Shown here in pieces: positions 34,138 to 44,084 of a stretch of DNA of 64,000 nucleotides. This DNA is from DATFVJ01 sp963712955 (GTDB taxonomy: Bacteria > Actinomycetota > Actinomycetes > Streptosporangiales > Streptosporangiaceae): the NCBI GenBank assembly GCA_963712955.1, contig CAVQKF010000014.1, positions 248,001 through 312,000 of the forward strand. The letters are read 5' to 3'. The translations under genes and the position numbers were made by a program. The notes under the pieces were generated by a model. The model saw only the letters and a program-made list of their open reading frames with translations, was not told the origin of the DNA and made no database searches. Within the stretch, counting starts at the first letter, position 1; each line of letters opens with the position of its first letter.

Positions 34138-35286
34138 ATGATCACAGCAGAGACGATTGACCACATCGTCCGGTTCCAGGGAGACGGCCTGCCGGTGATT
34201 TCCCTCTATGCGCGTGTGGACCCGGGGGCGCGCCGCAGAGATCTCCATACACGCGTGTCGAGCCTGCTTGACGAGATCCGCCCGCTGGGCGAGGACACCT
34301 CGATCGAGCGCGAGCGGCGTCTGTCCGTGCGCGCCGACATCAAGCGCATCAAGAAGGCCCTTGGCGAGGAGAACTGGCAGCCTGAAGCGATCGCTATCTT
34401 CTCGTGCGGCGCACGTGACCTGTATGAGGAGGTCCGGCTACCGCAGCGGGTGCGTGACAGGGTCGTGGTAGATGCGACGCCCTATGTGCGTCCCATGCTG
34501 GCGGTGCTCGACCAGTATCTCCGTAGCTGCGTCGTTGTGATCGACAAGGCGTCGGCCCGGGTGTGGGAGATCTACCAGGGCGAGATGCGCGATGTGACCA
34601 AGGTCCCCGACCGGGTGCTGCGCAAACCCGACTACGCGGCCGGGCTCGCCGAGGACCGCGTTCACCACACGGTGGACGAGCTGAGCAAGCGGTACGACCG
34701 CCATGTGGTAGAGAGCCTTGACGACCTGTTCCGTGCCGACGGGTGCGACATTCTGATCGTCGGGGGTCACGACCACGAAGTGTCGGAGTTTCTTGAATTC
34801 CTGCCCCGCGAATTGCGCGATCGGGTCGCCGGGTCCTTCACCATCGACCCGGCCGGGGCGCCAGTCGCAGAGATACGCAGGAACGCTGACTCCATCGCTG
34901 CTCGCTACCAGCGTGACGAGGAACAGCGGCTTGTCACCGAGGTTCTGGAGAAGGTAGCGGCCGGTGGGCTGGCCACGGCCGACCTCGGCACCTGCCTGTG
35001 GGCAGGCACCGTTGGCGCGATCCAGACCCTGCTTGTGCAGGAGGGGGCGACTGCTCCGGGCGTGGTGTGCGGCCAGTGGGGCTGGCTGGCGCTCTCTGGC
35101 GACTTCTGCCCGCTGTGCGGGAATCCGACCAGGCACACCCCGGACGTCATCGATGAGCTCGTGGAGGCGGTGATCGACGAGGGCGGCTCGGTTGAGCACG
35201 TTGAAGCGGGCACCGGGCTCGGGGAGTACAAGGTGGCGGCGGCGCTAAGCTTCCCGCTGCCGCCCATGCCATCGGCCAGGCCCTGA
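34138..35286 (+). CDS. Vms1/eRF1-like (baeRF-type) protein, 382 aa
   Basis: GGGAG lies 8-12 bases before ATG 34138. The sequence fits the bacterial/archaeal eRF1-like family related to the Vms1/Ankzf1 peptidyl-tRNA hydrolase: ISLYARVDPGARRRDLHTRV, the middle domain YLRSCVVVIDKASARVWEIY, then DILIVGGHDHEVSEFLEFLP, and a C-terminal zinc-ribbon-like CPLCG. In the broader family the middle domain enters the ribosomal P-site region. A role in ribosome rescue or stress is inferred only; bacterial members are poorly characterised. Confidence 0.75.
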   Translation: MITAETIDHIVRFQGDGLPVISLYARVDPGARRRDLHTRVSSLLDEIRPLGEDTSIERERRLSVRADIKRIKKALGEENWQPEAIAIFSCGARDLYEEVRLPQRVRDRVVVDATPYVRPMLAVLDQYLRSCVVVIDKASARVWEIYQGEMRDVTKVPDRVLRKPDYAAGLAEDRVHHTVDELSKRYDRHVVESLDDLFRADGCDILIVGGHDHEVSEFLEFLPRELRDRVAGSFTIDPAGAPVAEIRRNADSIAARYQRDEEQRLVTEVLEKVAAGGLATADLGTCLWAGTVGAIQTLLVQEGATAPGVVCGQWGWLALSGDFCPLCGNPTRHTPDVIDELVEAVIDEGGSVEHVEAGTGLGEYKVAAALSFPLPPMPSARP

Positions 35287-35319
35287 CGGGCAATCCGGCG
35301 TCTGCTCGGAGGTGGGCCA

Positions 35320-35480
35320 TGGCTGAGCGCCCAGCGGGCGAGCGGTCAGCGCCTGTGTTCGTATATGAGGACGTGCGGCTGCTTATGTCACGGGACCGCT
35401 CGAGGTCTTCAACAGCGCGAATGATTTCCGTGGCCGTTACACCGTCGAGCTGGTCTTCGTGACGGCGGCGACGTCGTGAG
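35320..35480 (+). pseudogene. Small possible protein with a frameshift
   Basis: ATG 35320, behind GGAGGTGG, opens MAERPAGERSAPVFVYEDVR. After about 35380 the protein-like sequence moves one frame on (AYVTGPLEVFNSANDFRGRY, then TVELVFVTAATS) and stops near 35480. A single base separates the halves. Family unknown; it might be a genuine small gene hit by an indel. Confidence 0.3.
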
Positions 35481-35503
35481 CAGACGCGGCGCCTCCACGC
35501 AGG

Positions 35504-38500
35504 TCAGGCGGCGATGACCCGGACGTGGCTGCCAGAACGGCCCTTTCTCACCTGTATCTGCGCAGGGATCCGCTGGCGCAGTTCGGTGACATGGCTGACG
35601 ACACCGACAATCCTGCCGCCTTCGCGCAGGCCATCGAGGACGGTCATGACCTCGTCCAGGGTCTCCTCGTCGAGGGTGCCGAATCCTTCATCCACGAAGA
35701 GCGCCTCCATGCGGCCGCCGCCGGCCTCGGCGGTGACCACGTCGGCGAGGCCGAGGGCGAGGGCGAGGCTGGCCAGGAACAACTCGCCGCCTGACAGCGT
35801 GCTCGTGTCGCGGTCGTGCCCGGTCCAGGCGTCGCGGGCAAGCAGCCCGAGACCCGCGCGGGCCCCGCCACGGCCGGTGTCGGTGTGAACGAGAGAGTAC
35901 CTTCCGACAGTCATCCGCAGCAGGCGCTCGCTGGCGGCGGCCGCGACCTCTTCGAGCCGTGCCGCGAGGACGAAGGACGACAACGTCATCCGCAGCGTGT
36001 TCACGCCCTGGCCCGCCGTCAGATCGGCGAGTTGCCTGACCTGGTCGGCGCGCGCAGCCAGTGGCTCGAGCGCGGCGAGCTTCGCGCTCAGCCGCGGCGC
36101 GAGATCACCGAGCTGCGCCGCGGTGTGCTGCGCCCGGTCGTGCTCCGCGACGGCCCGCTCATGCGCATCCCGCGCTGTCATCAGCGCCGCCTCCGCCGCG
36201 GCGACGCCGGCGGGAGGCTCAAGCGGCACGTCGAGATCCGGGTCGGCGAGCAGGTTCCGCGCAGCCGCCATGGCCTCACGGTGCTTGTCGACCTTGGCGT
36301 GGGCATCCGCGCGCCAGCCGGCCGGGCGAGCGGCGCCCCGCGCGGCGGCGGCGTCGGCGAAACCCGCCCTCTCGGCTGCCTGCTCCGCGGCCCGGGTAGC
36401 GCGCTCGGCTTCCCGTGCCGCGGCCTGGGCGGCCGAAGCGGCATCAGCGGCGGCGGTGAGTAGGGCGGCGGCGCGACGTGCGGCGGCGAGCGCGGTTTCC
36501 AGGTTGGGCGCGCCGCCGGTCTGGGCCAGCAGCGACCCGCGTTGCTCGCCCGCGCGGCGCTCCGCCGCCGACGCCTCATCGAGCGCTGATTGCTGCTGCC
36601 CGGCGAGCGCGGCGCGCCGCTCCTCCGCCTCGCGGAGGGCGTCGCCGAGATCCGCGAGCGCCCGGTCGTGATCGGCCAGCCCTTCCGCGAGCGCGATAAG
36701 CGCGGTGACTTCCCGCTCGAGCGCGCTCGCCATGGAATGGAGCACGGCGGGATCGACCCTGGCAGGACCGGGGCCGGCGGGATCAGCGCGAGCCGGACCG
36801 GCGCCGGCGAACCCGGCGCGGGCGAGCCGTGCGGTGAGGTCCTCTGCGACGGCGCTCGTAGCGGCGAGTTGCCGGCTTATCTCCGCGACCCGGTCCTGTG
36901 CGCGTTCCGCCTCGGCGGTGGCATGCTCCTCCTGGTCGTAGGTGACCCGATCGGCCCTGACCTCGGACGGGTCTGGATGGTCGAGCGCGCCACACACCGG
37001 GCACGGCGTTCCGGTCACGAGCCCGGCGGCAAGCTCGGAGATCATGCCCTCGAATCTGGCCTCGCGGATCCGCTGCGCGCCTTCACGTAGCCCGATCGCG
37101 GTCTCCCGGGCGTTGGCATGCTCGCCGCGGAGCCGCCGCATGGCGGCACTGACGTCTGCGAGCTCTGCGGCGTGGGTGGCGACCTCGCGAAGCCGCTGCG
37201 CATCGGCTCTCGCGTCGGGTAGCCGCTGCGCGGCACCGCGCGCCCCGTCCCGCTGCGCGGTGAGGTCGGCGCGCCGGACCTCCAGCGCGACGATGGCATC
37301 ACCGCAGGCCGCAAGCTGGTCCGCGAGGGCCGCCGCCCGGTCCGTGGCGCGGCGCACCACGGCGTCCTCCGCGGCGGCCCGCGAAGCCAGCTCATGCAGT
37401 CCTTCGAGCCGGCCGACCTGCTCGCGCCTGGCGCTTGCGGCGCCCCGCAGCGCGTCGATGCCCGCCCCTTGCGCCGCCCCGGCCTGCGCCGCCCCGGCCG
37501 GCGCCGCCCCGCGGCGGGCGCTTTCCTCCGCACGAGCCTGCGTCAGCCGCTCCGTGGCGTCGTCGGCCTGGCTGAGCGTCGCAGCGACCTCGGCGGCACG
37601 GGCGGCCGCGTCCAGTTCCCGCCGCACACACTCGACCTCAGGTGCGGCTTCGACCAGTTCGGCATAACGGCGGTGCGCGGTGGCGCGGCGCTGCTGGCGG
37701 TCGGCAAGCAACTGTGCGGCGCTGCGCCGCTGGAAGGCCAGGTCGAGATCGGTCTTGCGCGCAGCCGCCTCGTCCCTGGTCGCGGCGGCCTGCCCGGCGG
37801 CCTGCGCAGCGAGCGCGGTCGCCCACCCGGCGAGGCGTGCAGCGCTTCCCAGCGTATGGCCGGGGGGCTCAGCCACTCCCGCGACCTGCGCGACCCGGGC
37901 GGCGAGCGTGGCGACGTTTCCGCGCGCGTCATCGACATGATGCGCGGTCCGCCTGCGCAGCCCGGCAAGCCATTCCTCGACGGCGCGGAACCGGTCGGTG
38001 CCGAACAGCCGCTCGAGCAGCTTGCCACGCTCCTGTGAGCCGGCCTGGAGGAACCGCGCGAACTCGCCCTGGGGCAGCAGCACCACCTGGAAGAACTGGT
38101 CGGCCGACATCCCCATGAGACCGCTGATCTCGGCATCGGCCTCACCGACGCGGCTGGAAAGCACCCGCCAGCAACCGCCTGTGTGCTCTTCGAGCAGCAC
38201 CTTGGCCGGCTCGGTCGTGGTGCCAGCCCCGCGCCGTTTCTGCCGGGTCTGCTCCGGGCTGCGGGTGACACGCAGCAACCGGCCGCTGATCGTGACCTCC
38301 AGCCGCACCTGCGTTCTCACTGCCTCGTCCGCGTGGTCGGACCGCAGCCGTCTTGCCTGGGCGCGCACGCCTGGCACGCGGCCGTAGAGTGCGAAGCCGA
38401 TCGCGTCGAGCAGGGTGGTCTTCCCCGCACCTGTCTCACCGTGGAGCAGGAAAAGGCCGGCCGCCGCGAGATCACGGAAGCAGATCTCCACCGTGCCCGC

Positions 38501-38542
38501 GAACGCGCCGAACGCGGTCACGTCAAGCCGGTGCGGGCGCAT
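35504..38542 (-). CDS. sbcC: SbcC, SMC-like DNA double-strand-break nuclease ATPase, 1012 aa
   Basis: Rad50-type ATPase. It has an N-terminal Walker A (HGETGAGKTT, near residue 35), an N-lobe with QFFQVVLLPQGEFARFL, and two long coiled-coil arms rich in alanine, arginine and glutamate. The zinc hook CPVCGALDHP is near residue 515. The C-terminal lobe has the signature STLSGGELFLASLALALGL and Walker B LFVDEGFGTLDEETL. With SbcD it opens and degrades hairpin and blocked DNA ends. Its ATG overlaps the sbcD stop (TGATG), so translation is coupled. Length is normal for the family. Confidence 0.95.
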   Translation of the reverse strand: MRPHRLDVTAFGAFAGTVEICFRDLAAAGLFLLHGETGAGKTTLLDAIGFALYGRVPGVRAQARRLRSDHADEAVRTQVRLEVTISGRLLRVTRSPEQTRQKRRGAGTTTEPAKVLLEEHTGGCWRVLSSRVGEADAEISGLMGMSADQFFQVVLLPQGEFARFLQAGSQERGKLLERLFGTDRFRAVEEWLAGLRRRTAHHVDDARGNVATLAARVAQVAGVAEPPGHTLGSAARLAGWATALAAQAAGQAAATRDEAAARKTDLDLAFQRRSAAQLLADRQQRRATAHRRYAELVEAAPEVECVRRELDAAARAAEVAATLSQADDATERLTQARAEESARRGAAPAGAAQAGAAQGAGIDALRGAASARREQVGRLEGLHELASRAAAEDAVVRRATDRAAALADQLAACGDAIVALEVRRADLTAQRDGARGAAQRLPDARADAQRLREVATHAAELADVSAAMRRLRGEHANARETAIGLREGAQRIREARFEGMISELAAGLVTGTPCPVCGALDHPDPSEVRADRVTYDQEEHATAEAERAQDRVAEISRQLAATSAVAEDLTARLARAGFAGAGPARADPAGPGPARVDPAVLHSMASALEREVTALIALAEGLADHDRALADLGDALREAEERRAALAGQQQSALDEASAAERRAGEQRGSLLAQTGGAPNLETALAAARRAAALLTAAADAASAAQAAAREAERATRAAEQAAERAGFADAAAARGAARPAGWRADAHAKVDKHREAMAAARNLLADPDLDVPLEPPAGVAAAEAALMTARDAHERAVAEHDRAQHTAAQLGDLAPRLSAKLAALEPLAARADQVRQLADLTAGQGVNTLRMTLSSFVLAARLEEVAAAASERLLRMTVGRYSLVHTDTGRGGARAGLGLLARDAWTGHDRDTSTLSGGELFLASLALALGLADVVTAEAGGGRMEALFVDEGFGTLDEETLDEVMTVLDGLREGGRIVGVVSHVTELRQRIPAQIQVRKGRSGSHVRVIAA

Positions 38543-40091
38543 CAGCCCGCGACCGTCACTGCGTGGGGGGCCTCGCCAGCATCGGCAGGCATTCCTGTGC
38601 CTACCGCGCCTGCACCGTCCTCCGCGGAAGCACCGTCCTCCGCGGAAGCACCGTCCTCCGCGGCAGCACCGTCCTCCGCGGCAGCCCCGTCCACCGCGAC
38701 TGCACCGTCCCCTGTGCCAGCCCCGTCCACCGCGGCAGCCCCGTCCTCCGCGACTGCACCGTCCCCTGTACCGGCCCCGTCCACCGCGACTGCCCTGTCC
38801 GCTGAGTCTTCCCCGTCCACTGCGTCTGCTCCGTCTTCACCGCGCCGCGCCGCTTCGAACGCGGCGGTGAGCAGCGCGCGCTCACCGCCGGTGACCGGGC
38901 GACCTCTGACGTGCTCGACGAAGCCGGCCGCCACAGCCAGGTCGGCACGGCCGGCGACCCGTGCGCGGTAACTGCGCGGGTCGCAGGCCGTGTTCCCTGG
39001 CTCGAAGGAAAGAACCAGGATGTGCGGGAACCGGGTGCGGAGCCGATCCATGGCGCCTTCGGGCCTGGTCGCATCGGTCAGCGTCACCGATACGTAATCC
39101 CGTTCGTGATTCCTGAAGGCCGGCGAGATGAGCAGTTCGTCGATCATGCCGCGAATCACGGTCAGCCGCCGCAGCGATGGGGCGGGCACGTGCTCGGCCA
39201 GCGACAGGCCGACCGCGTCCATCTCGACCAGCCAGGTGCCCTTGTGGTGGGCGGCCTCGGAGAACGAGTAGGGGAGCGGCGAGCCACTGTACCGCAGACG
39301 GTCATCGATCGTCTGCTGCCCGTGCAGGTGGCCGAGGGCAACGTAGGTGAACCCGTGGAACAGGGTGGCCGGGACGCTGCCTACGCCGCCGACGGAAATG
39401 TCGCGCTCGGAATCGCTCGCCGATCCCCCAGAAACCCAGGCATGCGCGAGCACCACGGAGCGGGCGACGCCCCTCGTGGCGACGTCGCCCCGGACGCACG
39501 CGATCGCGCGGCCAAGCACGCCGCGATGACCGCCGCCAAACTTCTCGTCGCTGCCGTGGCCGGCATCACTGTCCTCGGCGCCGCGGTGGCCGGCGCACAT
39601 CCGGCGGCCCACCGCCGGCCGCCACCATCCTCGGCGGCCCACCGCCCGGCACGGGTGGGTGCCGAAGGTAGCTCGGCTCCCACTGCATTCGGCTCGAGGT
39701 ACGGGACGCCATAGACGGCGACGGCGCCACTGGCGTCATCGAGCAGGATCGGCTCCGCAAGCGCGGCCACCCTGGTGCGCAGATGAACTCCTGAGGCGTC
39801 GAGGAGCCGGCTTCCGAACCCGAGCCTGCGGGCCGAATCGTGATTGCCGCTGATCGCCACCACGCGCGCGCCGGCGTCGCGCACGCGGATCAGCCCCTCC
39901 TCGCACAGCGCGAGGGCTTCCGCCGAGGGCACCGCCCGGTCGTAGACGTCACCGGCGATCAGCACCGCGTCGATCCGCTCGGACCGCACGGTCGCCACCA
40001 GATGATCCAGGAACGCGCTCTGGGCCTCAAGCAGGCTTGCCCTGTGCAAGGAGCGGCCAAGGTGCCAGTCGGAGGTGTGCAGGAGCCGCAT
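38542..40091 (-). pseudogene. sbcD: SbcD nuclease gene, split by a frameshift, with repetitive tail
   Basis: ATG 40091 opens MRLLHTSDWHLGRSLHRASL with the metallophosphatase motifs DWHLG, LIAGDVYDRAVPS and AISGNHDSARRLG. After VYGVPYLEPNAVGAEL the sequence runs into a GC-rich repeat region (about 39550-39680). There the family sequence changes frame and resumes SVVLAHAWVSGG, FTYVALGHLHG and RYSGSPLPYSF. These motifs together are a full SbcD/Mre11 nuclease. The C-terminus carries a 70-residue low-complexity tail (next entry). Because sbcC is intact and the nuclease needs both, an assembly indel is as likely as true loss. Confidence 0.85.
38619..38834. repeat. 18-bp repeat array encoding the SbcD tail
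   Basis: About twelve 18-bp units, the first ones CCTCCGCGGAAGCACCGT-like on the plus strand, diverging later. On the minus strand they encode hexapeptides such as GASAED and GAAAVD, giving an acidic low-complexity tail. Units are in frame, so copy number can change without a shift. Confidence 0.85.
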
Positions 40092-40186
40092 AGGCCGGCA
40101 CAGTATCGGAGGCCGCCGACAGTTCGCGCGTGATCCACCCACTGCGCGGGCAGCCGGCTACCAACCAACCCCAAGGGCTCAGCGTG

Positions 40187-40232
40187 TCAGTGCGTCCGCA
40201 CACGGCCGCTCAGTGCGTCCGCACACGGCCGC
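40187..40232. repeat. Perfect 23-bp tandem duplication
   Basis: Two identical 23-bp units (40187-40209, 40210-40232), each containing GTGCGTCCGCACAC, itself an imperfect hairpin (TGCG/CGCA). It lies between sbcD and the divergent adenosine-specific kinase gene, where promoters should be. Confidence 0.85.
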
Positions 40233-40298
40233 CCACTCGGCGGGCGGCTACCGTGGCATGCTGGCAGGCACGTTCAGGCGCGCAGAGGAGGTGCGACG

Positions 40299-40796
40299 AT
40301 GGCAGGTACGGCGGTCTTCTTCGACGTGGTCCCTGTGCAGAAACCGGCCGACGTAAATGTGATCATCGGTCAGGCCCACTTCATCAAGACGGTAGAGGAT
40401 CTGCACGAAACACTGGCCGGAGTGAGTCCGCATCTGCGATTCGGTCTTGCTTTCTGCGAGGCGTCGGCTGCTCGTCTGGTGCGCAGATCCGGGAACGACG
40501 ACGACCTGACGCCGATGGCCACGGCGATTGCGCATGCGATCAGCGCCGGGCACGTGTTCGTGATCGTGCTGCGCGAGGGATTCCCCGTCAACGTGCTGAA
40601 CCAGGTCAAGTCCGTGCCAGAGGTCTGCACCATCTTCTGCGCGACCGCGAATCCGGTTGACGTGCTCGTCGCCGTCACGGACCGCGGTCGGGGAGTCGTC
40701 GGCGTCATCGACGGCTCGCCACCTGTCGGCGTCGAGACGGAAGCCGACGTGGCAGACCGGCGCCGCCTGCTGCGCGACATCGGCTACAAGCTCTGA
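40299..40796 (+). CDS. Adenosine-specific kinase family protein, 165 aa
   Basis: An AGAGGAGG ribosome site lies seven bases before ATG 40299. The sequence matches the small adenosine-specific kinase family (formerly DUF355): VNVIIGQAHFIKTVEDLHET, FGLAFCEASAARLVRRSGND, then GHVFVIVLREGFPVNVLNQV and the conserved VCTIFCATANPVDVLVA. Length is standard. Archaeal members phosphorylate adenosine; the physiological role in bacteria is not well known. Stands alone, divergent from sbcD. Confidence 0.85.
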   Translation: MAGTAVFFDVVPVQKPADVNVIIGQAHFIKTVEDLHETLAGVSPHLRFGLAFCEASAARLVRRSGNDDDLTPMATAIAHAISAGHVFVIVLREGFPVNVLNQVKSVPEVCTIFCATANPVDVLVAVTDRGRGVVGVIDGSPPVGVETEADVADRRRLLRDIGYKL

Positions 40797-40919
40797 CCGC
40801 GGCTTGTACCTGCCCGGCACCACTGAACCGCGCGGATCCGCCGGGAACCACCTACGGCGTGTGGATTCCCGCGATCGGCGCCGCGAAGATTGTCCGAGCC
40901 CGGTGCGATACTCGGCGAT

Positions 40920-43900
40920 ATGCTGCCGCGGACCCCGCAGGGAAAGCTGGTGGGCAGGGCCAGTGAGCTCGCCCGCCTGCTCGCGCGGCTGGACGAGGCC
41001 GCCTCGGGTCAGGCCGTCGTCGCGCTGGTAAGCGGTGACGCGGGCGTGGGCAAGACACGGCTGGTTACGGAGCTGACCAGGCTGGCTGGCAAGCGGGGCT
41101 TCACGGTGCTGTCCGGTCGCTGTGCCGAGCTCGGCGACAGCGTTCCCTACCTGCCGCTCGCCGATGCCCTGCGGGACGCTACGCACTCCCCATCAGGCAA
41201 TGGCACTGTCGCGCCGTTGCTCGACGCGCTCGCAAGCCGCCCCGTGCTCAGCCGCCTCCTACCCGACCAGGGAACCGGCGAACCCGCTGACGGCGGTGAC
41301 TCCGGGCTGGCACGGCAGCAGTTGTTCGGCGCGGTGCTCGGCCTCCTCGCGGAGCTTGCGGAAGCGGCTCCGGTCCTGCTCGTACTCGAAGACCTGCACT
41401 GGGCCGACAGGTCGACACGCGACCTCGTCACGTTCCTGAGCCGGGTCCTGCACCGGGAGCGGATCGCGATCGTCGGCTCGTACAGGTCTGATGACCTGCA
41501 CCGCCGTCATCCGCTCCGCCCAGTGGTCGCCGAGTTGCTTCGGCTGCCCGGGGTTACCCCTGTCGACCTCGGGCCGCTGGACGCATCGGTCATGGCGGAA
41601 CACCTCACAGCGCTTGCAGGCAACCATCTGGAGGCGGCGGTCCTCAACGGCATCGTCGTCCGTGCCGAGGGCAACACCTACTACGCAGAGGAGCTGCTTT
41701 CCGCGTCTGCCGACGGCGAGGCGCTGCCCGCCGGGCTGGCCGCGCTGCTGCTTGGCCGGGTGGAGCGGCTCTCCGCACCGGCGCAGCAGATCCTGCGGGT
41801 CGCCGCTGTGGCAGGCCGCCGCGCCGACGACGAATTCGTACGCGAGGTGTCGGGCATGCCGGCTGCCGCCTACGAAGACGCGGTCAGGGAGGCGGTCGCG
41901 CAGCAGCTTCTGGTTCCTGATGGCGCCGAAGGCTACGCGTTCAAGCATGCGCTACTGCGCGAGGCCGTGTACGCGGATCTCCTTCCTGGTGAGCGGACCC
42001 GGCTGCACGCGTCGCTCGCCGCCCTGCTCGGCGACCCCGGGCGGCGGGACGCCGCGCTTCCAGGCACCGCCGCCGAGCTTGCCCACCACTGCCTGGAAAG
42101 CCACGACATCCCAGGGGCATTCGCGGCGTCCGTGCGGGCAGGCCAGGACGCTGAACGGCTTGCCGCGCCCGCGGAGGCACACCGTCACTATGACCAGGCA
42201 CTGTCGTTGTGGGACCGGGTGAGCGACCCGGAGAAACTGGCCAAGGTGGATCGCGGCGAGCTTGCACTTCGCTCGGCGAACAACGCCGCGGCAAGCGGCG
42301 ACGTCAGCCGGGCCGTCCAGCTGCTCAGGCGGCTGCGCGACTTCCTGACCTCCCGCACCGACCCCGCGCTTACGAGCAGGGTCGGCGAGCGGCTCGCGTA
42401 TTTCCTGCTCGAAGCCGGCGATTTCAACGACGCCGTCACAGCCGCGCGCTCAGCGGCCGGTGCGCTGTCGGCGGACCCGCCCACCTGGCAGCACGCCCAT
42501 GCGCTTTCCACCTACGCGCAGACCCTCTTCTACACGACCGATGAGCCCGCGGTACCAGACGCTGAGGAGCAGGCACGTGACATGGCGGAGCGGGCACGCG
42601 AGGCGGCACGCGCCGCCGCCGCCCCATGGGCCGAAGCCGACGCCCTGGTCACACTGGGCCTGCTAGCCGAGCGTAACGGGCGCACCAAAGACGCGGTCAG
42701 GCTGTTCACCCTCGCATATCGCCAGGCGCGCGAAGCACGGGTCCTCGGCGTTGAGCTTCGTGCCGCATTTCAGCTCGCCAGGGCCCAGCTCGAGCGCGGC
42801 GATCTCGGTGACGCGACCGTGACTGCGCACGAGGGCGTCCGCAGAGCCAGTGAGACAGGACTCGGCCTGGCGCCGTACGGCCTGGACCTGCAATATCTGC
42901 ATTACCTGGTTCATTACAACGATGGCAGCTGGGATCACGCGCAGGAGGTCGCGGACGGCTTCGTCATCCGGGTCACGACAGTTCCAGAGGCCCAGCTTTC
43001 CGCGATGGCGCTGTTCATGGACGTGGCACGGGGCAGCCCCGAGGTCGAGGAGCGACGCATCTGGATGGAGCCCTTCTGGCGCACCGACAGTTTCGGCGAG
43101 TACATCGCCCGCGGCCTGCTGGCCGAGCACGCGCTGTGGCAGGGAGACGCCGACACGGCCCTCGTGGAGGTCGCGGCCACGATCAGCGCGCAGCTCGACA
43201 ATCACGGCGGCTACGGGCCTCCCATTATCCGGGTCGCCGCCGTCGGGCTGAGCGCCTGCGCCGACCGGGCCGACCAGGCCCGTGCCACCGGCGACGGCGA
43301 TGGCGCGCGCAACGCGGTCGAGGAGGCCAGAGCGCTGATCGAAGCCGCGCGTGAGGCCGCCGCCTACCGGCGCAGGCCGAAGTTCGTGCTAGGGGTCGAC
43401 GGCAAGGGCTGGCTCGCCCGCGCCGAGGCCGAGTGGCGCCGCGCCCAAGGCGACAACGACCCACAGGCCTGGCGGGACGTGCTTGACACGTTCGGCCCTG
43501 CCTTCGTCTATGAAGAGGCGCGATCCCGCTGGCGGCTTGCCGAGGCACTTGCGGAGGCCGGCAGGCGTGACGAGGCGCAGCGGCAATGGCGGCAGGCCGC
43601 GCAGGTAGCCGACAGGCTCGGCGCGGCGCCACTTCGGGCCTCGCTCGACGCCCTGGCCCGCAGGACCAGGCTCGTCAATACGGACTCCGGCGCGGCGGCG
43701 GGGCAGGCCAGCGGTGATCTCGCCACCCTGACGGCACGCGAGCATGAGGTGCTGCGCCTGCTCGCGGAGGGCCGGAGCAACAGGGAGATCGGCGCGACGC
43801 TGTTCATCGCACCGAAGACGGCCAGCGTGCATGTCTCCAACATCCTGGCCAAGCTCGGTGCGGCCAGCCGGACCGAGGCCGCCGCTATCGCCTTCAGGCG

Positions 43901-43934
43901 GGGGCTCCTGCCATCGACGTACCGCTCCCGTTGA
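40920..43934 (+). CDS. LAL-type LuxR transcriptional regulator, 1004 aa
   Basis: ATG 40920 starts MLPRTPQGKLVGRASELARL, the typical start of the AAA_16 ATPase domain; the frame is open to TTG 40890, but no ribosome site favours it. Walker A is SGDAGVGKTRL and Walker B LLVLEDLHWADRS. A long helical, tetratricopeptide-like sensor follows (about 350-900). The C-terminal LuxR DNA-binding domain is LTAREHEVLRLLAEGRSNRE, IGATLFIAPKTASVHVSNIL. Such large ATP-binding regulators often activate catabolic or secondary-metabolite genes. The neighbours do not reveal its target; an IS110 element sits just downstream. Confidence 0.9.
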   Translation: MLPRTPQGKLVGRASELARLLARLDEAASGQAVVALVSGDAGVGKTRLVTELTRLAGKRGFTVLSGRCAELGDSVPYLPLADALRDATHSPSGNGTVAPLLDALASRPVLSRLLPDQGTGEPADGGDSGLARQQLFGAVLGLLAELAEAAPVLLVLEDLHWADRSTRDLVTFLSRVLHRERIAIVGSYRSDDLHRRHPLRPVVAELLRLPGVTPVDLGPLDASVMAEHLTALAGNHLEAAVLNGIVVRAEGNTYYAEELLSASADGEALPAGLAALLLGRVERLSAPAQQILRVAAVAGRRADDEFVREVSGMPAAAYEDAVREAVAQQLLVPDGAEGYAFKHALLREAVYADLLPGERTRLHASLAALLGDPGRRDAALPGTAAELAHHCLESHDIPGAFAASVRAGQDAERLAAPAEAHRHYDQALSLWDRVSDPEKLAKVDRGELALRSANNAAASGDVSRAVQLLRRLRDFLTSRTDPALTSRVGERLAYFLLEAGDFNDAVTAARSAAGALSADPPTWQHAHALSTYAQTLFYTTDEPAVPDAEEQARDMAERAREAARAAAAPWAEADALVTLGLLAERNGRTKDAVRLFTLAYRQAREARVLGVELRAAFQLARAQLERGDLGDATVTAHEGVRRASETGLGLAPYGLDLQYLHYLVHYNDGSWDHAQEVADGFVIRVTTVPEAQLSAMALFMDVARGSPEVEERRIWMEPFWRTDSFGEYIARGLLAEHALWQGDADTALVEVAATISAQLDNHGGYGPPIIRVAAVGLSACADRADQARATGDGDGARNAVEEARALIEAAREAAAYRRRPKFVLGVDGKGWLARAEAEWRRAQGDNDPQAWRDVLDTFGPAFVYEEARSRWRLAEALAEAGRRDEAQRQWRQAAQVADRLGAAPLRASLDALARRTRLVNTDSGAAAGQASGDLATLTAREHEVLRLLAEGRSNREIGATLFIAPKTASVHVSNILAKLGAASRTEAAAIAFRRGLLPSTYRSR

Positions 43935-44084
43935 TCCTGACCGGAAACAGAGCAGTATTCTCGGGCAGGGTCCAGCCATCCTCTGGCGCAATGCTGCCAG
44001 GGGCGGTGGGTGAGCTGTGGTAATACGTTAAGCGATTGCGCCGTCCATGCTGGTGACGGGTAGCCGGGGGGATACGTGCTGTGG

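Noticed and set aside
40890..40919. TTG start for the LAL regulator
   Set aside because: The added ten residues match nothing in the family; ATG 40920 gives the usual N-terminus.
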